A DNA stretch of 43,216 bases from Synechococcus sp. MU1643 (GCF_020514095.1 NZ_VTKY01000010.1:1-43216), one strand, 5' to 3'. Counted from the stretch's first letter, positions 1 to 9,017 are shown. Program-made: numbers and translations. Notes: a model not told the origin generated them from the letters alone.

Positions 1-155
1 ACAACACCGTGGGATCGCTCCCTCTTGGTTTCGTAAGTCGCCTCAGACACATCAAGACTTTCGCCTCAAGCGCTTCGGCTTGCACGCTCGCCTCTCGGCT
101 CCCGCGCAAGACAAAACCATAACACCATGACCTTCTTAAGTGCAATAGCAATCCT
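1..155. other. Window edge, no supported gene
   Basis: This stretch lies downstream of the minus-strand phosphatase gene and is cut by the window edge. Both plus frames 2 and 3 are open for about 40 codons, but neither has a recognisable start or protein family. A minus-strand reading of 22 codons is very Arg/Lys/Cys rich and unconvincing. The hexamer CGCCTC occurs three times between about positions 39 and 95. I see no tRNA-like fold or terminator. Confidence 0.4.
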
Positions 156-959
156 TCATGGCTGCACCAATGCCTCTCCCCAGGGAAGGAAACGCGCCAA
201 ATGAGCCCATGAACCAGCCGCCAACATTGGGAATCCGCGGTCAGCGACGTCTTCTCCCGGGGAGAGCTGCGCAGGATCAGCATCCAACCAGCGAATCGGA
301 CAGCCCAGTTCATCAAGCACCAACCATGCCGCCGCCAGATCCCAGATCTTGGGCGTGGCCTCCAGTGAAGCGATGGTCTGACCCATCGCAACACTCACCA
401 AATTGAGGCTGGCGACACCAAACAGACGAATCTTTCCTGGGAAGCGCTCATCAGGTTTGCGCTGCAGCACACGAATCGAGCGACTGCAGAGCGAAACACA
501 TGCACTGGTGGCCAAGGCTCGGGTCTCTGACGTCAGCGGTTGATTGTTTCGCGTGGCACCGCGACCACGCAAAGCGACAAAGCGTTGGTCCAGCGCCGGC
601 ACATCCAGGAAAACCTCACTGGGACGACCATCGACGAAGCGAGCCACCGAAATCGCCCAATAGTGAATGCCGGCCGCAAAGTTGGTGGTTCCATCCAGGG
701 GATCCACCACCCAATAAGCCCGCGACGTGGGAATTGTTTTTGATCCCTCCTCGCTGAGGACACCCTCCCCAGGGGCGATGCTGGCCAACCCCTCAACCAA
801 AGCTGTATCACTCCAGCGATCACAGTCTGTAATTAACGAACCATCGGGCTTCACATCTGAGCCGATTCGACCAAAGTCCTGCAGCTGTCGAGCACGGATG
901 CGATCCAGCAACAGATGAACTGCGCCCAGTTGATCGTCACTGAGCACCAACGTCACCAC
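156..959 (-). CDS. Inositol monophosphatase family phosphatase
   Basis: A 267-residue protein of the Mg2+-dependent, Li+-sensitive phosphatase superfamily (IMPase/CysQ/FBPase). The metal site is complete: an acidic pair at E70-E71, the signature DPLDGTTNF at residues 86-94, and the C-terminal WDLAAA motif at 206-211, which supplies the last Asp ligand. The length matches the family. The substrate cannot be read from sequence: inositol-1-phosphate, histidinol phosphate or 3'-phosphoadenosine 5'-phosphate are all possible. The start is a GTG at 959 or the adjacent GTG at 956. The first overlaps the end of the upstream tolC-like gene by 7 nt, which implies translational coupling. It is the last gene of the uppP-radical SAM-tolC-phosphatase minus-strand run. 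Confidence 0.9.
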   Translation of the reverse strand: MVTLVLSDDQLGAVHLLLDRIRARQLQDFGRIGSDVKPDGSLITDCDRWSDTALVEGLASIAPGEGVLSEEGSKTIPTSRAYWVVDPLDGTTNFAAGIHYWAISVARFVDGRPSEVFLDVPALDQRFVALRGRGATRNNQPLTSETRALATSACVSLCSRSIRVLQRKPDERFPGKIRLFGVASLNLVSVAMGQTIASLEATPKIWDLAAAWLVLDELGCPIRWLDADPAQLSPGEDVADRGFPMLAAGSWAHLARFLPWGEALVQP

Positions 960-2671
960 AGAGGCTGTACGGGACTGCTCTCAGTTTGATTCACCGACGC
1001 GCCGACAGACCCGACCGATGGGCAGGCGGCCTTGAGCGGCGTGGGCTCGATGGGAATCGGTAGTTGATCAGGTTCTGGCTTGGTTCCCGTCAGTGAGACA
1101 GCGTTACAGGCGATCAAGGCATCCAGGCCTGTGCGTCGCCTGAGCTGCGACAGATTGGTGTTGTAGTCGCGGATGGCACGTGCATATTTCAGCTCGGCCT
1201 GGGTGAGATCACGCTGGGTGTTAACCACCTCCCGCTGGGTCGTGACGCCTGCCTGAACCCTCAGCTGGGCCAGACGCAGAGATTCGCGAGACGAGAGAAC
1301 CTCGCTAGCTGTTGTGCCGATGTTTTGGACAGCAGTTCGAAGACCAAGGAAGCTTTGCTCAACTTGAAAGCGAATCTGATCACGAGTTAGAGCGAAATCG
1401 AAACGGCTTTGATCCGCGGCCTGCTTCGAACGCCGGTATTCGGCACGAGCACGGCCGCCGTCAAACAAACGCCATGTTGCCGTCAACGCAGAACTGTTAT
1501 CAACTCCGTAGCTGAAATCGCCCTGATCAATAGAAGTGGTTGAGGGCTGATTGGTCTGACCTTGCGTTCGAAACGCTGTGGTGGAGTTAACGAAACTCAA
1601 AACGGGCTGTACAACTGCTAGGGAAGCATTGGCCCGGCTGTTGTTTACGGAGATCTCAAGAATCAGTTGGTCCAGCTCTTCGCGGTAACTGAAGGCAGCG
1701 ACGATGCTGTCCTGCAATGACGGTTGCCACAGACCCAACGGTCTTGACGGTGATGCCGCCGTCGGTGTCACCCGCAAAGGAAGGTCCAGCACAACCGCCA
1801 GATTGCGGCGCCTCAGCTCCTGCTGTCCAAGATTTGTCGCAAGCAAGTTGCGGTCACGAGCAAGCTGAGTTTCGGCCTCCAACACCTCCAATTTGGTGTT
1901 GACGCCAGCATTGAAACGAGCCCGGGCATCACGAAGGCTGACCAGGGAAGCCTTGACACCTGCCTGACCAATACGGACCCCTTCATCAGCTTCTTGAAGA
2001 TCGAAATAAGCCGTCGCCGTCTCAAGGCGTAGATCCCGCAAGGCGATGAGATACGAATGCCTCGCTCTCTCGAATAGATCCCGAGCAGCAGCAATCTGCG
2101 GAACACGAGCAGGATTGATCAGATCCCAACTCACCCGCAGGCGCCCGTTCAGCCGCCACTCACTGCCATACCGCTCGTTGGGCCCCGGCACAAAATCTGG
2201 GTTTCGGTAGGAATAAGAGGAGAAGTATTCAGGCAGAGCGCTTGAGGTGAGGTCAACGGTCGGGTACCAGGCTGCAATTGCGGCGCGCAATGATGACTTG
2301 GCCTGATCAACCTGGCTTGCAACCGCCTTGAGGGATGGGCTGTTGAACTCCGCGAGCTGAAGCGCTTCCTCAAGGGTGAGGGGGCGCAGCTCATGGATGC
2401 GCACCTGCGCCGGCTCATCAGGAAGATCGAGAGGGGAAGGAGCAACCAACGACTCGAGAGATGCAGGCAAGGCATCTATTGCTGGAGTCATCACAGACGT
2501 ATCAGCCTTGGGACGAGCACCCTTCAGATCAATCGCATCAGGGAGACTTACCTGGTCAACCAAGGCGGACTCAGCCTGAACTAAGTCTTTGCTGAGAGCA
2601 GGGGGAAAACCGGAAGAGACAACGCCCGCTACAAGGCAAATACCCGCGGTGATCCGGCGCACAGCAATCAA
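953..2671 (-). CDS. TolC family outer-membrane efflux protein
   Basis: A 572-residue outer-membrane channel of the TolC/OEP type. The N-terminus carries a signal peptide with a hydrophobic stretch over about residues 5-25. A Pro/Asp-rich linker follows, and then the OEP opening motif (LTLEEALQLAEFNSPSLKA) near residue 97. Two helical repeats rich in Ala/Arg/Gln fit the alpha-barrel halves, with the second repeat near residues 330-520. Such proteins join inner-membrane pumps to the outer membrane for export of toxins, drugs or proteins; no partner pump lies in this window. The annotated start is a TTG at 2671; a GTG at 2662 is equally possible and keeps the signal peptide. The gene begins 14 nt after the stop of the radical SAM gene and overlaps the phosphatase gene at its 3' end, so it probably lies in an operon. 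Confidence 0.9.
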   Translation of the reverse strand: MIAVRRITAGICLVAGVVSSGFPPALSKDLVQAESALVDQVSLPDAIDLKGARPKADTSVMTPAIDALPASLESLVAPSPLDLPDEPAQVRIHELRPLTLEEALQLAEFNSPSLKAVASQVDQAKSSLRAAIAAWYPTVDLTSSALPEYFSSYSYRNPDFVPGPNERYGSEWRLNGRLRVSWDLINPARVPQIAAARDLFERARHSYLIALRDLRLETATAYFDLQEADEGVRIGQAGVKASLVSLRDARARFNAGVNTKLEVLEAETQLARDRNLLATNLGQQELRRRNLAVVLDLPLRVTPTAASPSRPLGLWQPSLQDSIVAAFSYREELDQLILEISVNNSRANASLAVVQPVLSFVNSTTAFRTQGQTNQPSTTSIDQGDFSYGVDNSSALTATWRLFDGGRARAEYRRSKQAADQSRFDFALTRDQIRFQVEQSFLGLRTAVQNIGTTASEVLSSRESLRLAQLRVQAGVTTQREVVNTQRDLTQAELKYARAIRDYNTNLSQLRRRTGLDALIACNAVSLTGTKPEPDQLPIPIEPTPLKAACPSVGSVGASVNQTESSPVQPLW

Positions 2672-2685
2672 GAATTTATGAAAGT

Positions 2686-4083
2686 TTAGGGACTTTTTCC
2701 TACGACACCCAAAACTGAGTCCACGACGTCAGCCGCCCCATGCACGATCTGAATGGGCACCTCTAGCTGCGCGGCCAGGGCCTCCAGGGTCATGTCATCC
2801 AGGAAGACGGGCTCCCCCTGTCGCAACATCACCGACGGCAGCAGCAGCTCATCGCCCAGCTCTTGGCCCTGCAGGCCAGTGAGCAGATCCTGTCCCGTCA
2901 GCAGTCCGGTCACCACCTGCTCCTGCCCCCAATAGGGACTCGGCAACCCGATCAGATGAAATTCGACGCCATCAACAGCATTAAGCCGTTCAGCCACAGG
3001 CTGCAACGCCTGAGCCACGATTTGTCCGACCACCCAGCTGCAACGACGGGGCACAGGGACGACGCTGGGCAAATCCTCAGTTGCGGCATCCAACGATTCA
3101 AGGAAGGCACGGATGCTGCCCACGCCATTTTCCTGCTGCGGGAGATCCTCGTAGTTATCGCGGGGAGGCAAAGGCGATCCCGCCACCAAATACCACTCAT
3201 CGGAGAGCCAGGCAAAACGAGTGCCTAATGACTCCTGAAAGTGCTGCTGCATGAGTTCCACCTGAGCAATCACCCTGCGGGCGCAGTCAGGATCCACAGG
3301 AACCAAGCCGTCATCCGCGGGCCTGAAGCGGGTAAGCCCCACAGGCACCACCGCCGTAGAGAGCACCGCCGGCCAGGGGCCTGCCGCGAAGGAGGCGAGG
3401 TCGTTCAGCGTTCTCTCCAAGGCAGGACCGTCGTTCAACCCTGGGCAAACGACCACCTGGGCATGGATTTGCAGATCACGCTGGTCAAACCAGGCGAGCT
3501 GGTCCATCACCTGGGCAGCACGCGGATTCACCAGCAGTCGTGAGCGCAGCTCAGGATCCGTTGCATGCACCGAAACAAACAAAGGCGATAAGCGCTGCTC
3601 CTCAATCCGCAGCCAGTCGGCCTCGCCCAGGTTGGTGAGAGTCAGATAGGAGCCGTAGAGAAAACTCAGCCTGTAATCGTCATCTTTGAGATACAGGCTG
3701 TCGCGCCGCCCAGGGGGCTGCTGATCGATGAAACAGAAAGGACAGTTGTTATTGCACTGGCGCAAGCCATCGAAGAGAGCCTCGGTGAAGGCCAGCCCAA
3801 GGCCGTCATCGGCATCTTTTTCCAGCTCCACCCGATGCAGCACACCCTTTGCATCACGCACCTCAAGGCAAAGCTCCTCCTCCACGCAGAGGTAGCGGTA
3901 ATCGATCAGATCGCGTGGACGAATGCCATTGATGCTGAGCAACTGATCGCCCGGCTCAAAACCCAGCTCCTCCCCAATCGAGCCGGACTCCACGGACGCC
4001 ACCACCGCTGGCTGCGGTTGACGACCATTGCTACTTGGATCCAGAGCTGCAACAGCAACCCCGGCGGATGGCTCATTCCACAC
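2686..4083 (-). CDS. PDZ and radical SAM domain protein (TIGR03279/DUF512 type)
   Basis: A 465-residue cyanobacterial Fe-S oxidoreductase-like protein. A PDZ-like domain at about residues 26-85 (GSIGEELGFEPGDQLLSING) precedes a radical SAM motif CNNNCPFC with cysteines 110, 114 and 117. This is followed by the DUF512 region. The fused PDZ plus radical SAM plus DUF512 layout is the hallmark of the TIGR03279 family, which is nearly universal in cyanobacteria but has no established reaction. A 4Fe-4S cluster and S-adenosylmethionine cleavage are expected from the motif. The start is a GTG at 4083; a later in-frame GTG close to the PDZ domain would give a more typical family N-terminus, so the first about 25 residues are doubtful. 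It lies between uppP and the tolC-like gene with short gaps (19 and 14 nt). Confidence 0.88.
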   Translation of the reverse strand: MWNEPSAGVAVAALDPSSNGRQPQPAVVASVESGSIGEELGFEPGDQLLSINGIRPRDLIDYRYLCVEEELCLEVRDAKGVLHRVELEKDADDGLGLAFTEALFDGLRQCNNNCPFCFIDQQPPGRRDSLYLKDDDYRLSFLYGSYLTLTNLGEADWLRIEEQRLSPLFVSVHATDPELRSRLLVNPRAAQVMDQLAWFDQRDLQIHAQVVVCPGLNDGPALERTLNDLASFAAGPWPAVLSTAVVPVGLTRFRPADDGLVPVDPDCARRVIAQVELMQQHFQESLGTRFAWLSDEWYLVAGSPLPPRDNYEDLPQQENGVGSIRAFLESLDAATEDLPSVVPVPRRCSWVVGQIVAQALQPVAERLNAVDGVEFHLIGLPSPYWGQEQVVTGLLTGQDLLTGLQGQELGDELLLPSVMLRQGEPVFLDDMTLEALAAQLEVPIQIVHGAADVVDSVLGVVGKSP

Positions 4084-4102
4084 AAGCCGGCTTCATCTGA
4101 AC

Positions 4103-4972
4103 TCAGTGTGCGCCGTAAACGCCCCACCAGACCAGCAACAGCAGCCCGAACAGCAACCGGTAGGCGACAAAGAGCCAGGTGCTGTTGCGCTGCAGAAAGT
4201 TCAGCAACCAATCGATCGCCAGCCACGACACCACTGCAGCCGAAGCAATTCCGACGAGTAATGGCAGGGGACCGGTGCCAGAGCTAGCGGTCAGAGCATC
4301 CTTGAACTCCACCAGACCCGCGATAGTGATGGCGGGAATGCCCAAAAGAAAGGAAAAGCGGGCTGCATCAGCACGCTGCCAACCGTCGAACAGGGCCGCG
4401 GTGAGGGTGCTGCCGGAACGCGACACCCCCGGGAGCAGCGCAAGCGCCTGGGCCAGTCCCACCAAAAGGCCATCACGGCCTGAAACCACTGGCAGCTGCT
4501 TGCGCCGAGCGCCGACCCGTTCAGCCAGAGCAAGCAGCAGCGCCATCACAATCGAGACGATGGCAATCGAGGGAACGCTGCGCAGGGGTGACTGTTCATA
4601 GCCCTGGGCCCAGGCGAATTTGATCCCTAAACCGATTAGCAAAATCGGCAAGGTGCCCACCACCATTGCGAACCCGAGACGCGCTTCGGGTTCACGCCAC
4701 TGGCCATAGCGAAAGGCTCGACTGATGCCCCGCAGCACCTGGCTGAGATCGGTGCGGAAAAAGGCGATGACGGCAACGACACTGCCCAGCTGAATGGCAG
4801 CGATTACGGAGACACCCGGATCGCCCCAACCCAAAAGCTCAGGAACCACCTTCAAATGGGCGGTGCTGCTGATCGGCAGAAACTCAGTGAGTCCTTGGAT
4901 CACCCCCAACACCAGATCACGCCAGCAGGCCTCAAGCAGGGTGAGGGATGCAGAGGGGTCCGCCATCAACAT
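4103..4972 (-). CDS. uppP: Undecaprenyl-diphosphatase
   Basis: An integral membrane phosphatase that converts undecaprenyl diphosphate to the monophosphate, recycling the lipid carrier for peptidoglycan and surface glycans. Both family signatures are clear: GLTEFLPISSTAHL near the N-terminus and PGVSRSGSTL in the middle, the two catalytic loops of the BacA/UppP family. Multiple hydrophobic segments fit the usual 8-10 transmembrane helices. An in-frame extension to 5029 adds a basic, low-hydrophobicity stretch; I prefer the ATG at 4972 (or 4966), giving about 289 residues, close to the family norm. It is the first gene of a four-gene minus-strand run. Its product is functionally relevant to the polyprenyl-linked glycosyltransferases at 35-43 kb, although they are far away. 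Confidence 0.95.
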   Translation of the reverse strand: MLMADPSASLTLLEACWRDLVLGVIQGLTEFLPISSTAHLKVVPELLGWGDPGVSVIAAIQLGSVVAVIAFFRTDLSQVLRGISRAFRYGQWREPEARLGFAMVVGTLPILLIGLGIKFAWAQGYEQSPLRSVPSIAIVSIVMALLLALAERVGARRKQLPVVSGRDGLLVGLAQALALLPGVSRSGSTLTAALFDGWQRADAARFSFLLGIPAITIAGLVEFKDALTASSGTGPLPLLVGIASAAVVSWLAIDWLLNFLQRNSTWLFVAYRLLFGLLLLVWWGVYGAH

Positions 4973-5075
4973 GCGTATGTCGCTTTGACGGTATCCCGGC
5001 AGGCGTAGCGGGCATGTCGGCCGCGTCACTTGGAGATGTCTTCTAAGGTTCCGTGACTTTCTTCACATAGGACTT

Positions 5076-5786
5076 TTGATCGGCGGCACCTGGCAAACCT
5101 CAGCTCCCGTTCGGTCGTGGTCCTTCCCCGTGGCCCGCATCGCCGCAGCAATGGTGGTGCTGCCGGTGTTCCTTCAAGCTCCTTGGGTGCGCCTGGATCC
5201 GTTTTCGGCCACGTTGTTCACTGCGGTGCTAATTGCAGCCGGCCTGGTACTGCATCGGAGCCGCTCCCAAACGGCATCCGACCTGGGTTCACTACTGGTG
5301 GGTTTCAGCGGCAGCTGGCTCGCGGGTTGCATTTTCTGGGGGTGGCTGCGAGCCCATCCCGTTCTGCACCTACCGGTTGAAGCTTTCGCATTGCCTGTGG
5401 CTCTGGGCGGCCTACAAGGGCGCTGGCGCCTGGCGGCGACGTTTTATCTGTCGTCCCTGGTGGGAACAGCTTGTACAGACCTGGCCATGGCGGCCACCGG
5501 AGTGATGCAGTTCTGGCCCGCGGTGGTGACCGCCTCCCTGGATCAAGCGCCGCTACTGCTTCATCAAGCGGGGGTGTATCTGCTCCAACCCCTTCCTTTG
5601 GCAACCCTGCTGATCTCAGCAGTACTTGTGCTGATGGCTGGGCATCTCCTGAGCAAGAACATCAGCGGTTTCGTAGGTGATGCTGGATCCATGGCAGCTG
5701 CTGTCTTGATCACCACCCTGTGGGTGGACGGCTTGTTCCTGCTTTCGGCCTTGCTGCAGCCCGGGCTCAGTGGCCTGATCGAGTGA
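5076..5786 (+). CDS. DUF3120 family membrane protein
   Basis: A 236-residue polytopic membrane protein, with roughly six or seven hydrophobic segments and very few charged residues, matching the cyanobacterial DUF3120 family. No catalytic motif is visible and the function is unknown. The start is uncertain: a TTG at 5076 or a GTG at 5130 that begins just before the first hydrophobic segment. The gene is divergent from uppP, with about 100 nt between them, and lies about 110 nt upstream of psbU on the same strand. The neighbourhood hints at, but does not prove, a thylakoid or photosystem-related role. Confidence 0.8.
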   Translation: MIGGTWQTSAPVRSWSFPVARIAAAMVVLPVFLQAPWVRLDPFSATLFTAVLIAAGLVLHRSRSQTASDLGSLLVGFSGSWLAGCIFWGWLRAHPVLHLPVEAFALPVALGGLQGRWRLAATFYLSSLVGTACTDLAMAATGVMQFWPAVVTASLDQAPLLLHQAGVYLLQPLPLATLLISAVLVLMAGHLLSKNISGFVGDAGSMAAAVLITTLWVDGLFLLSALLQPGLSGLIE

Positions 5787-5899
5787 AACGAACTGCAAAA
5801 GCTCCACCGATTCAGGGACTTGATCGGCGCAACGACTTGTAGTCTTCCGGGGCCGGCATCGCCGGTCGACCCGTTCCGACCCCCTGATCGAGAGTTGAG

Positions 5900-6307
5900 A
5901 TGAAGCGGCTTCTGAGCTGGCTGACCGGCGCCCTGGTGATGGCAAGTCTGATGGCAGGCCTTGTGCTTCCCAGCAGCGTCCACGCCGAAGACGACCTTCG
6001 CGACAAGTATTCCGGCAACGTCATCCGCAACGTTGTTGACGACAAGATCGCTGAACGTGAAGGGAAGGTTGACCTGAACAATTCCTCCGTGCGGCGTTTC
6101 CAGCAGTTCCCCGGGATGTACCCGACCATGGCTGGGAAGATCGTTCTCGGTGGTCCTTACGACAGCGTCGACGACGTTCTGTCCCTTGATCTGACCGAGC
6201 GTCAGCAGGAGTTGTTCGCTAAGTACCGCGACAACTTCACCGTCACCCCTCCCTCCATTGCTCTGAACGAGGGCGACGACCGAATCAATGACGGCCAATA
6301 CCGCTGA
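5900..6307 (+). CDS. psbU: Photosystem II extrinsic protein PsbU (12 kDa)
   Basis: A 135-residue precursor of PsbU, the lumenal protein that stabilises the manganese cluster and PSII thermotolerance together with PsbO and PsbV. Residues 1-29 form a Sec-type signal peptide ending in the VHA motif before EDDLRDKY. The mature part has the helix-hairpin-helix-like core of PsbU (KVDLNNSSVRRFQQFPGMYP followed by GGPYDSVDDVL). The ATG at 5900 is preceded by a GAGAGTTGAG stretch that can act as a ribosome-binding site. The gene is monocistronic or follows DUF3120, and is closed by a strong intrinsic terminator about 35 nt after the stop. Confidence 0.97.
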   Translation: MKRLLSWLTGALVMASLMAGLVLPSSVHAEDDLRDKYSGNVIRNVVDDKIAEREGKVDLNNSSVRRFQQFPGMYPTMAGKIVLGGPYDSVDDVLSLDLTERQQELFAKYRDNFTVTPPSIALNEGDDRINDGQYR

Positions 6308-6341
6308 GTCCTAACTCCGTCACAATGGTTGTGACTGGTTG

Positions 6342-6369
6342 AACCGCCGTACCACCGGCGGTTTTTTTG
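6342..6369 (+). terminator. Intrinsic terminator of psbU
   Basis: An 8-bp perfect stem, AACCGCCG (6342-6349) with CGGCGGTT (6356-6363), has a 6-nt loop, and its 3' arm runs into seven T residues (6362-6368). This is a textbook Rho-independent terminator for psbU. It also decides the start of nadB: a TTG-initiated extension of nadB to 6339 would run through this hairpin, so the ATG at 6378 just after it is the better start. Confidence 0.93.
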
Positions 6370-6377
6370 TCCTCTTG

Positions 6378-8036
6378 ATGACCCAGCCCCGCAGCTCTGA
6401 TCCAATCCCCTCAGGTCCCTGGGACGTGGTGGTGGTCGGTGCCGGGGCGGCTGGCTTGATGACTTGCCTCGATCTGCCCCGTGGGCTCAAGGTGCTGCTG
6501 CTCAACCGCAACACAGGACGGCGTTCCTGCAGCCGCTGGGCCCAGGGGGGCATCGCAGCAGTGACCCGCAAAGAGGACAGCGCCGAAAGCCATGCGGAGG
6601 ACACCGTTCTGGCTGGAGCCGGCCTTTGTGATGGCGATGCGGTGCGGCTGTTGGTGCAGGAGGCACCCCATTGCGTGGAGCGCCTGGGGCAGCTGGGGAT
6701 GGCCTTCGACCGGGATCAGGACGGCCTGGCCACCACCCTGGAAGCAGCCCACAGCTACAGACGAGTGCTGCATGTGCAAGACCGCACCGGGCGAGCCCTG
6801 GTGGATGTGCTGAGGGATCGTGTGGAGCAGCGGCCGGGGTTGTTGCACCGCCGCGGCGTTCGCGTGACGCAGCTGCTGGTGCGCGATGGGCGCTGTTGCG
6901 GCGTACAGGTGCTTGATGGGGCACATCTTCACGGGATCGAAGCCCGCGCCGTGGTGCTGGCCAGCGGCGGGGGTGGCCATCTGTTCGCCAACACCACAAA
7001 CCCTGCCCAGGCCTGCGGCGAAGGCATCGCCCTCGCTTGGCAGGCAGGCGCAGCCGTGGAAGATCTGGAATTCGTCCAGTTCCATCCAACGGCCATCCGC
7101 CTGGATGACGCCCCCTGCTTTCTGATCTCCGAAGCCGTTCGTGGCGAGGGCGGGGTGCTGGTGGATGCACTCGGAGGCAGCCCTGTGGCCCACCTGCCCC
7201 AACGCGACCTCTCACCGCGGGACCAGGTGAGCCGAGCCTTGATGCAGGCCATGCAGCGGCAGCAGGTGAAACAGATGTGGCTCGACTTCGCCGCCATCCC
7301 ACGCGACCAGGCAGAGCGACGCTTTCCAACAATCCTGGACCGCTGCGACGAACTCGGACTGAATCCGTTGGAACAGCCGATCCCTGTGGCCCCAGCCGCC
7401 CACTACTGGATGGGAGGGGTGGCCACAGACCTGCAGGCCGCCACCACGCTGCCCGGGCTCTATGCCGTGGGGGAGGTGGCATGCACTGGCCTGCATGGCG
7501 CCAACCGACTGGCCAGCAACTCCCTGATGGAATGCCTGGTGTTCGCCCATCGCCTCAAAGAGATCGAACTCGGCCCCGTCCCAACGGCCCGCGCCCAAGG
7601 CACATCGCACAAGCTCGCTTTGGACCTCGACGGCGGCAGCAGCTCGCACTTGATCGACGCCATCGAGCAGCTTCGACAGCTCTGCTGGCGACGAGCAGGG
7701 GTGGAACGATCCGCCGTTGGACTGCGCCAGGCCATCGGCAAAGTCAAAACCGACGAACAGCACCTGGAGCAGCAGGCGCTGCTGCAAGCCCTCCTACGGG
7801 AGGACCCCTGTGCCCCCAGGCTTCTAGCTGAGAGCAGCCGACGCGATCTGAACCTGTTGCTGGATCTCCACCACAGGTTGCTGACCAGCCGTCTGATGCT
7901 GGAGGCCTGCATGTTTCGCGAAGAAAGTCGAGGAGGCCACTACCGCAGCGATGCTCCCGCCCCGCAGCCGCAATGGATGCAGCATTCCCGGCAGCAACGG
8001 CAGCGGGGCATCATCACCCGTGCCGTCCGGGACTAA
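6378..8036 (+). CDS. nadB: L-aspartate oxidase
   Basis: A flavoprotein of about 552 residues that oxidises L-aspartate to iminoaspartate, the first step of de novo NAD synthesis; NadA condenses the product to quinolinate. It has the FAD dinucleotide motif VVVGAGAAGL near the N-terminus and RWAQGGIAAV, the usual flavin-contacting loop. ASGGGGHLFANTTNP, LEFVQFHPTAI, SEAVRGEGG and GLHGANRLASNSLMECLVF follow, all in the order of the succinate dehydrogenase/aspartate oxidase flavoprotein family. The C-terminal helical domain is present. The fold is shared with fumarate reductase, but the absence of SdhB/C/D neighbours and the overall length favour NadB. ATG 6378 was chosen because the upstream terminator occupies the possible extension. 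It converges on the VKOR gene with a 13-nt gap. Confidence 0.95.
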   Translation: MTQPRSSDPIPSGPWDVVVVGAGAAGLMTCLDLPRGLKVLLLNRNTGRRSCSRWAQGGIAAVTRKEDSAESHAEDTVLAGAGLCDGDAVRLLVQEAPHCVERLGQLGMAFDRDQDGLATTLEAAHSYRRVLHVQDRTGRALVDVLRDRVEQRPGLLHRRGVRVTQLLVRDGRCCGVQVLDGAHLHGIEARAVVLASGGGGHLFANTTNPAQACGEGIALAWQAGAAVEDLEFVQFHPTAIRLDDAPCFLISEAVRGEGGVLVDALGGSPVAHLPQRDLSPRDQVSRALMQAMQRQQVKQMWLDFAAIPRDQAERRFPTILDRCDELGLNPLEQPIPVAPAAHYWMGGVATDLQAATTLPGLYAVGEVACTGLHGANRLASNSLMECLVFAHRLKEIELGPVPTARAQGTSHKLALDLDGGSSSHLIDAIEQLRQLCWRRAGVERSAVGLRQAIGKVKTDEQHLEQQALLQALLREDPCAPRLLAESSRRDLNLLLDLHHRLLTSRLMLEACMFREESRGGHYRSDAPAPQPQWMQHSRQQRQRGIITRAVRD

Positions 8037-8049
8037 GAGCATTCCTGAT

Positions 8050-8979
8050 TCAGAAGTCGGTGTCGTCCTTGTAGCCGCTGAGTTCCGCCAGGGCATCGAG
8101 CCCTTTCACTCCAGAATCAATGCTGCCGTTGATCTCCCAGCTGGGGAAACCCTCCAATCCTTTGCTGCGGCAAAGGTCGGCCTGGTTGTTCTCACCATCC
8201 GGCGCACACTCCACCACCCTCAGCTGATCGGAGGCCTCCTTGCCGAACAACTCCTTCTGTTCATGGCAGTGGGGGCACCAGTAGGCGGAATACATCACGG
8301 CGCCGCTGCTGGTGAGGTGCTCAGCTAAAGCAATGGAAGCTGGCGTGCTCTTGGTGGTGACAAGCGGTGCAACGCCAGATCCGCTGGCCACGGCCTCGGG
8401 CCGATTCGGATCCACCACAGACGCCCAGATCAAGCCCCCCAACAGCACCGCCAGGGCAAGAAGCACGCCGCGAAATAGCAGCTGCCCCAAGTCGTCCCAA
8501 CCACCACCAACGATGGACAGCACGAACAGGGCCAGAGAAAGGCCAGCAGAAAGAACGCAGAAGAAGCAGAAGGCCTGAATCTTGAGCAACATCACCCCCA
8601 GCAGCACGCCGCTGAAGACAGCCATGGCCAGAGAGACCGTGAACAGGCCCCACCAGGTGCGGCGAGACAGGTCGCTCTTGTTTTCCTGCAAGCCCGGTAA
8701 CAAGGGCAGCAATGCCATCAGCAGCACGGCCCCGTAGGCCAACACCCCCACCATCGACAGCGGAATCCCGGCGAAGAGCGTCCCCCAGGCACTGTTGAGC
8801 ACCTTGTCGCAGCCATCGGCCCCCATCGGACAGGTGAGGTTGCCAAGCAGACCCCAGCGCTTCAGGGTGATCGAACCGGTGTCGATCAACCCTGCAGTGG
8901 CCAGCACCGCCATGGCAATGCGGGCCCACTTAGCGCCGGAATCCTGGCGGCGACGGCTGACGAGACGGGTGGTGCCCAT
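8050..8979 (-). CDS. VKOR-thioredoxin fusion disulfide oxidoreductase
   Basis: A 309-residue membrane protein fusing a vitamin K epoxide reductase-like domain to a thioredoxin-like domain, as in cyanobacterial VKOR and plant LTO1. The redox path is visible: loop cysteines C50 and C57, active-site CFFC (C138/C141) in a transmembrane helix next to the quinone site, and thioredoxin motif CPHC (C235/C238). The family makes disulfides in lumenal or periplasmic proteins, passing electrons to quinone; in chloroplasts it supports PSII assembly. Several transmembrane segments precede a linker at about 190-215 and the soluble Trx domain. The ATG at 8979 is clear. The gene is divergent from rimO across about 85 nt. 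Confidence 0.94.
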   Translation of the reverse strand: MGTTRLVSRRRQDSGAKWARIAMAVLATAGLIDTGSITLKRWGLLGNLTCPMGADGCDKVLNSAWGTLFAGIPLSMVGVLAYGAVLLMALLPLLPGLQENKSDLSRRTWWGLFTVSLAMAVFSGVLLGVMLLKIQAFCFFCVLSAGLSLALFVLSIVGGGWDDLGQLLFRGVLLALAVLLGGLIWASVVDPNRPEAVASGSGVAPLVTTKSTPASIALAEHLTSSGAVMYSAYWCPHCHEQKELFGKEASDQLRVVECAPDGENNQADLCRSKGLEGFPSWEINGSIDSGVKGLDALAELSGYKDDTDF

Positions 8980-9005
8980 CCTTGATCTTCAAGTGATCGG
9001 ATTCT

Positions 9006-9017
9006 GTCAGCTCTGAC
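9006..9017. promoter_or_regulatory. Short dyad GTCAG-N2-CTGAC in VKOR/rimO divergent region
   Basis: The 85-nt divergent intergenic region holds a perfect 5-bp inverted repeat with a 2-nt spacer (9006-9017). A second dyad, CTTGA-N3-TCAAG, lies at 8981-8993 next to the VKOR start. Either could be an operator, but such short dyads arise by chance, and no known regulator consensus is matched. Confidence 0.2.

Noticed and set aside
1-130. Small gene or structured RNA at the left edge
   Set aside because: Three CGCCTC copies and two open frames are visible, but there is no start, motif or convincing fold, and the region is truncated.
6502-7482. 326-codon minus-strand open frame inside nadB
   Set aside because: Antisense to an unmistakable nadB; the translation is Arg/Pro/Ala-rich without any domain, as expected for the shadow of GC-rich coding DNA.
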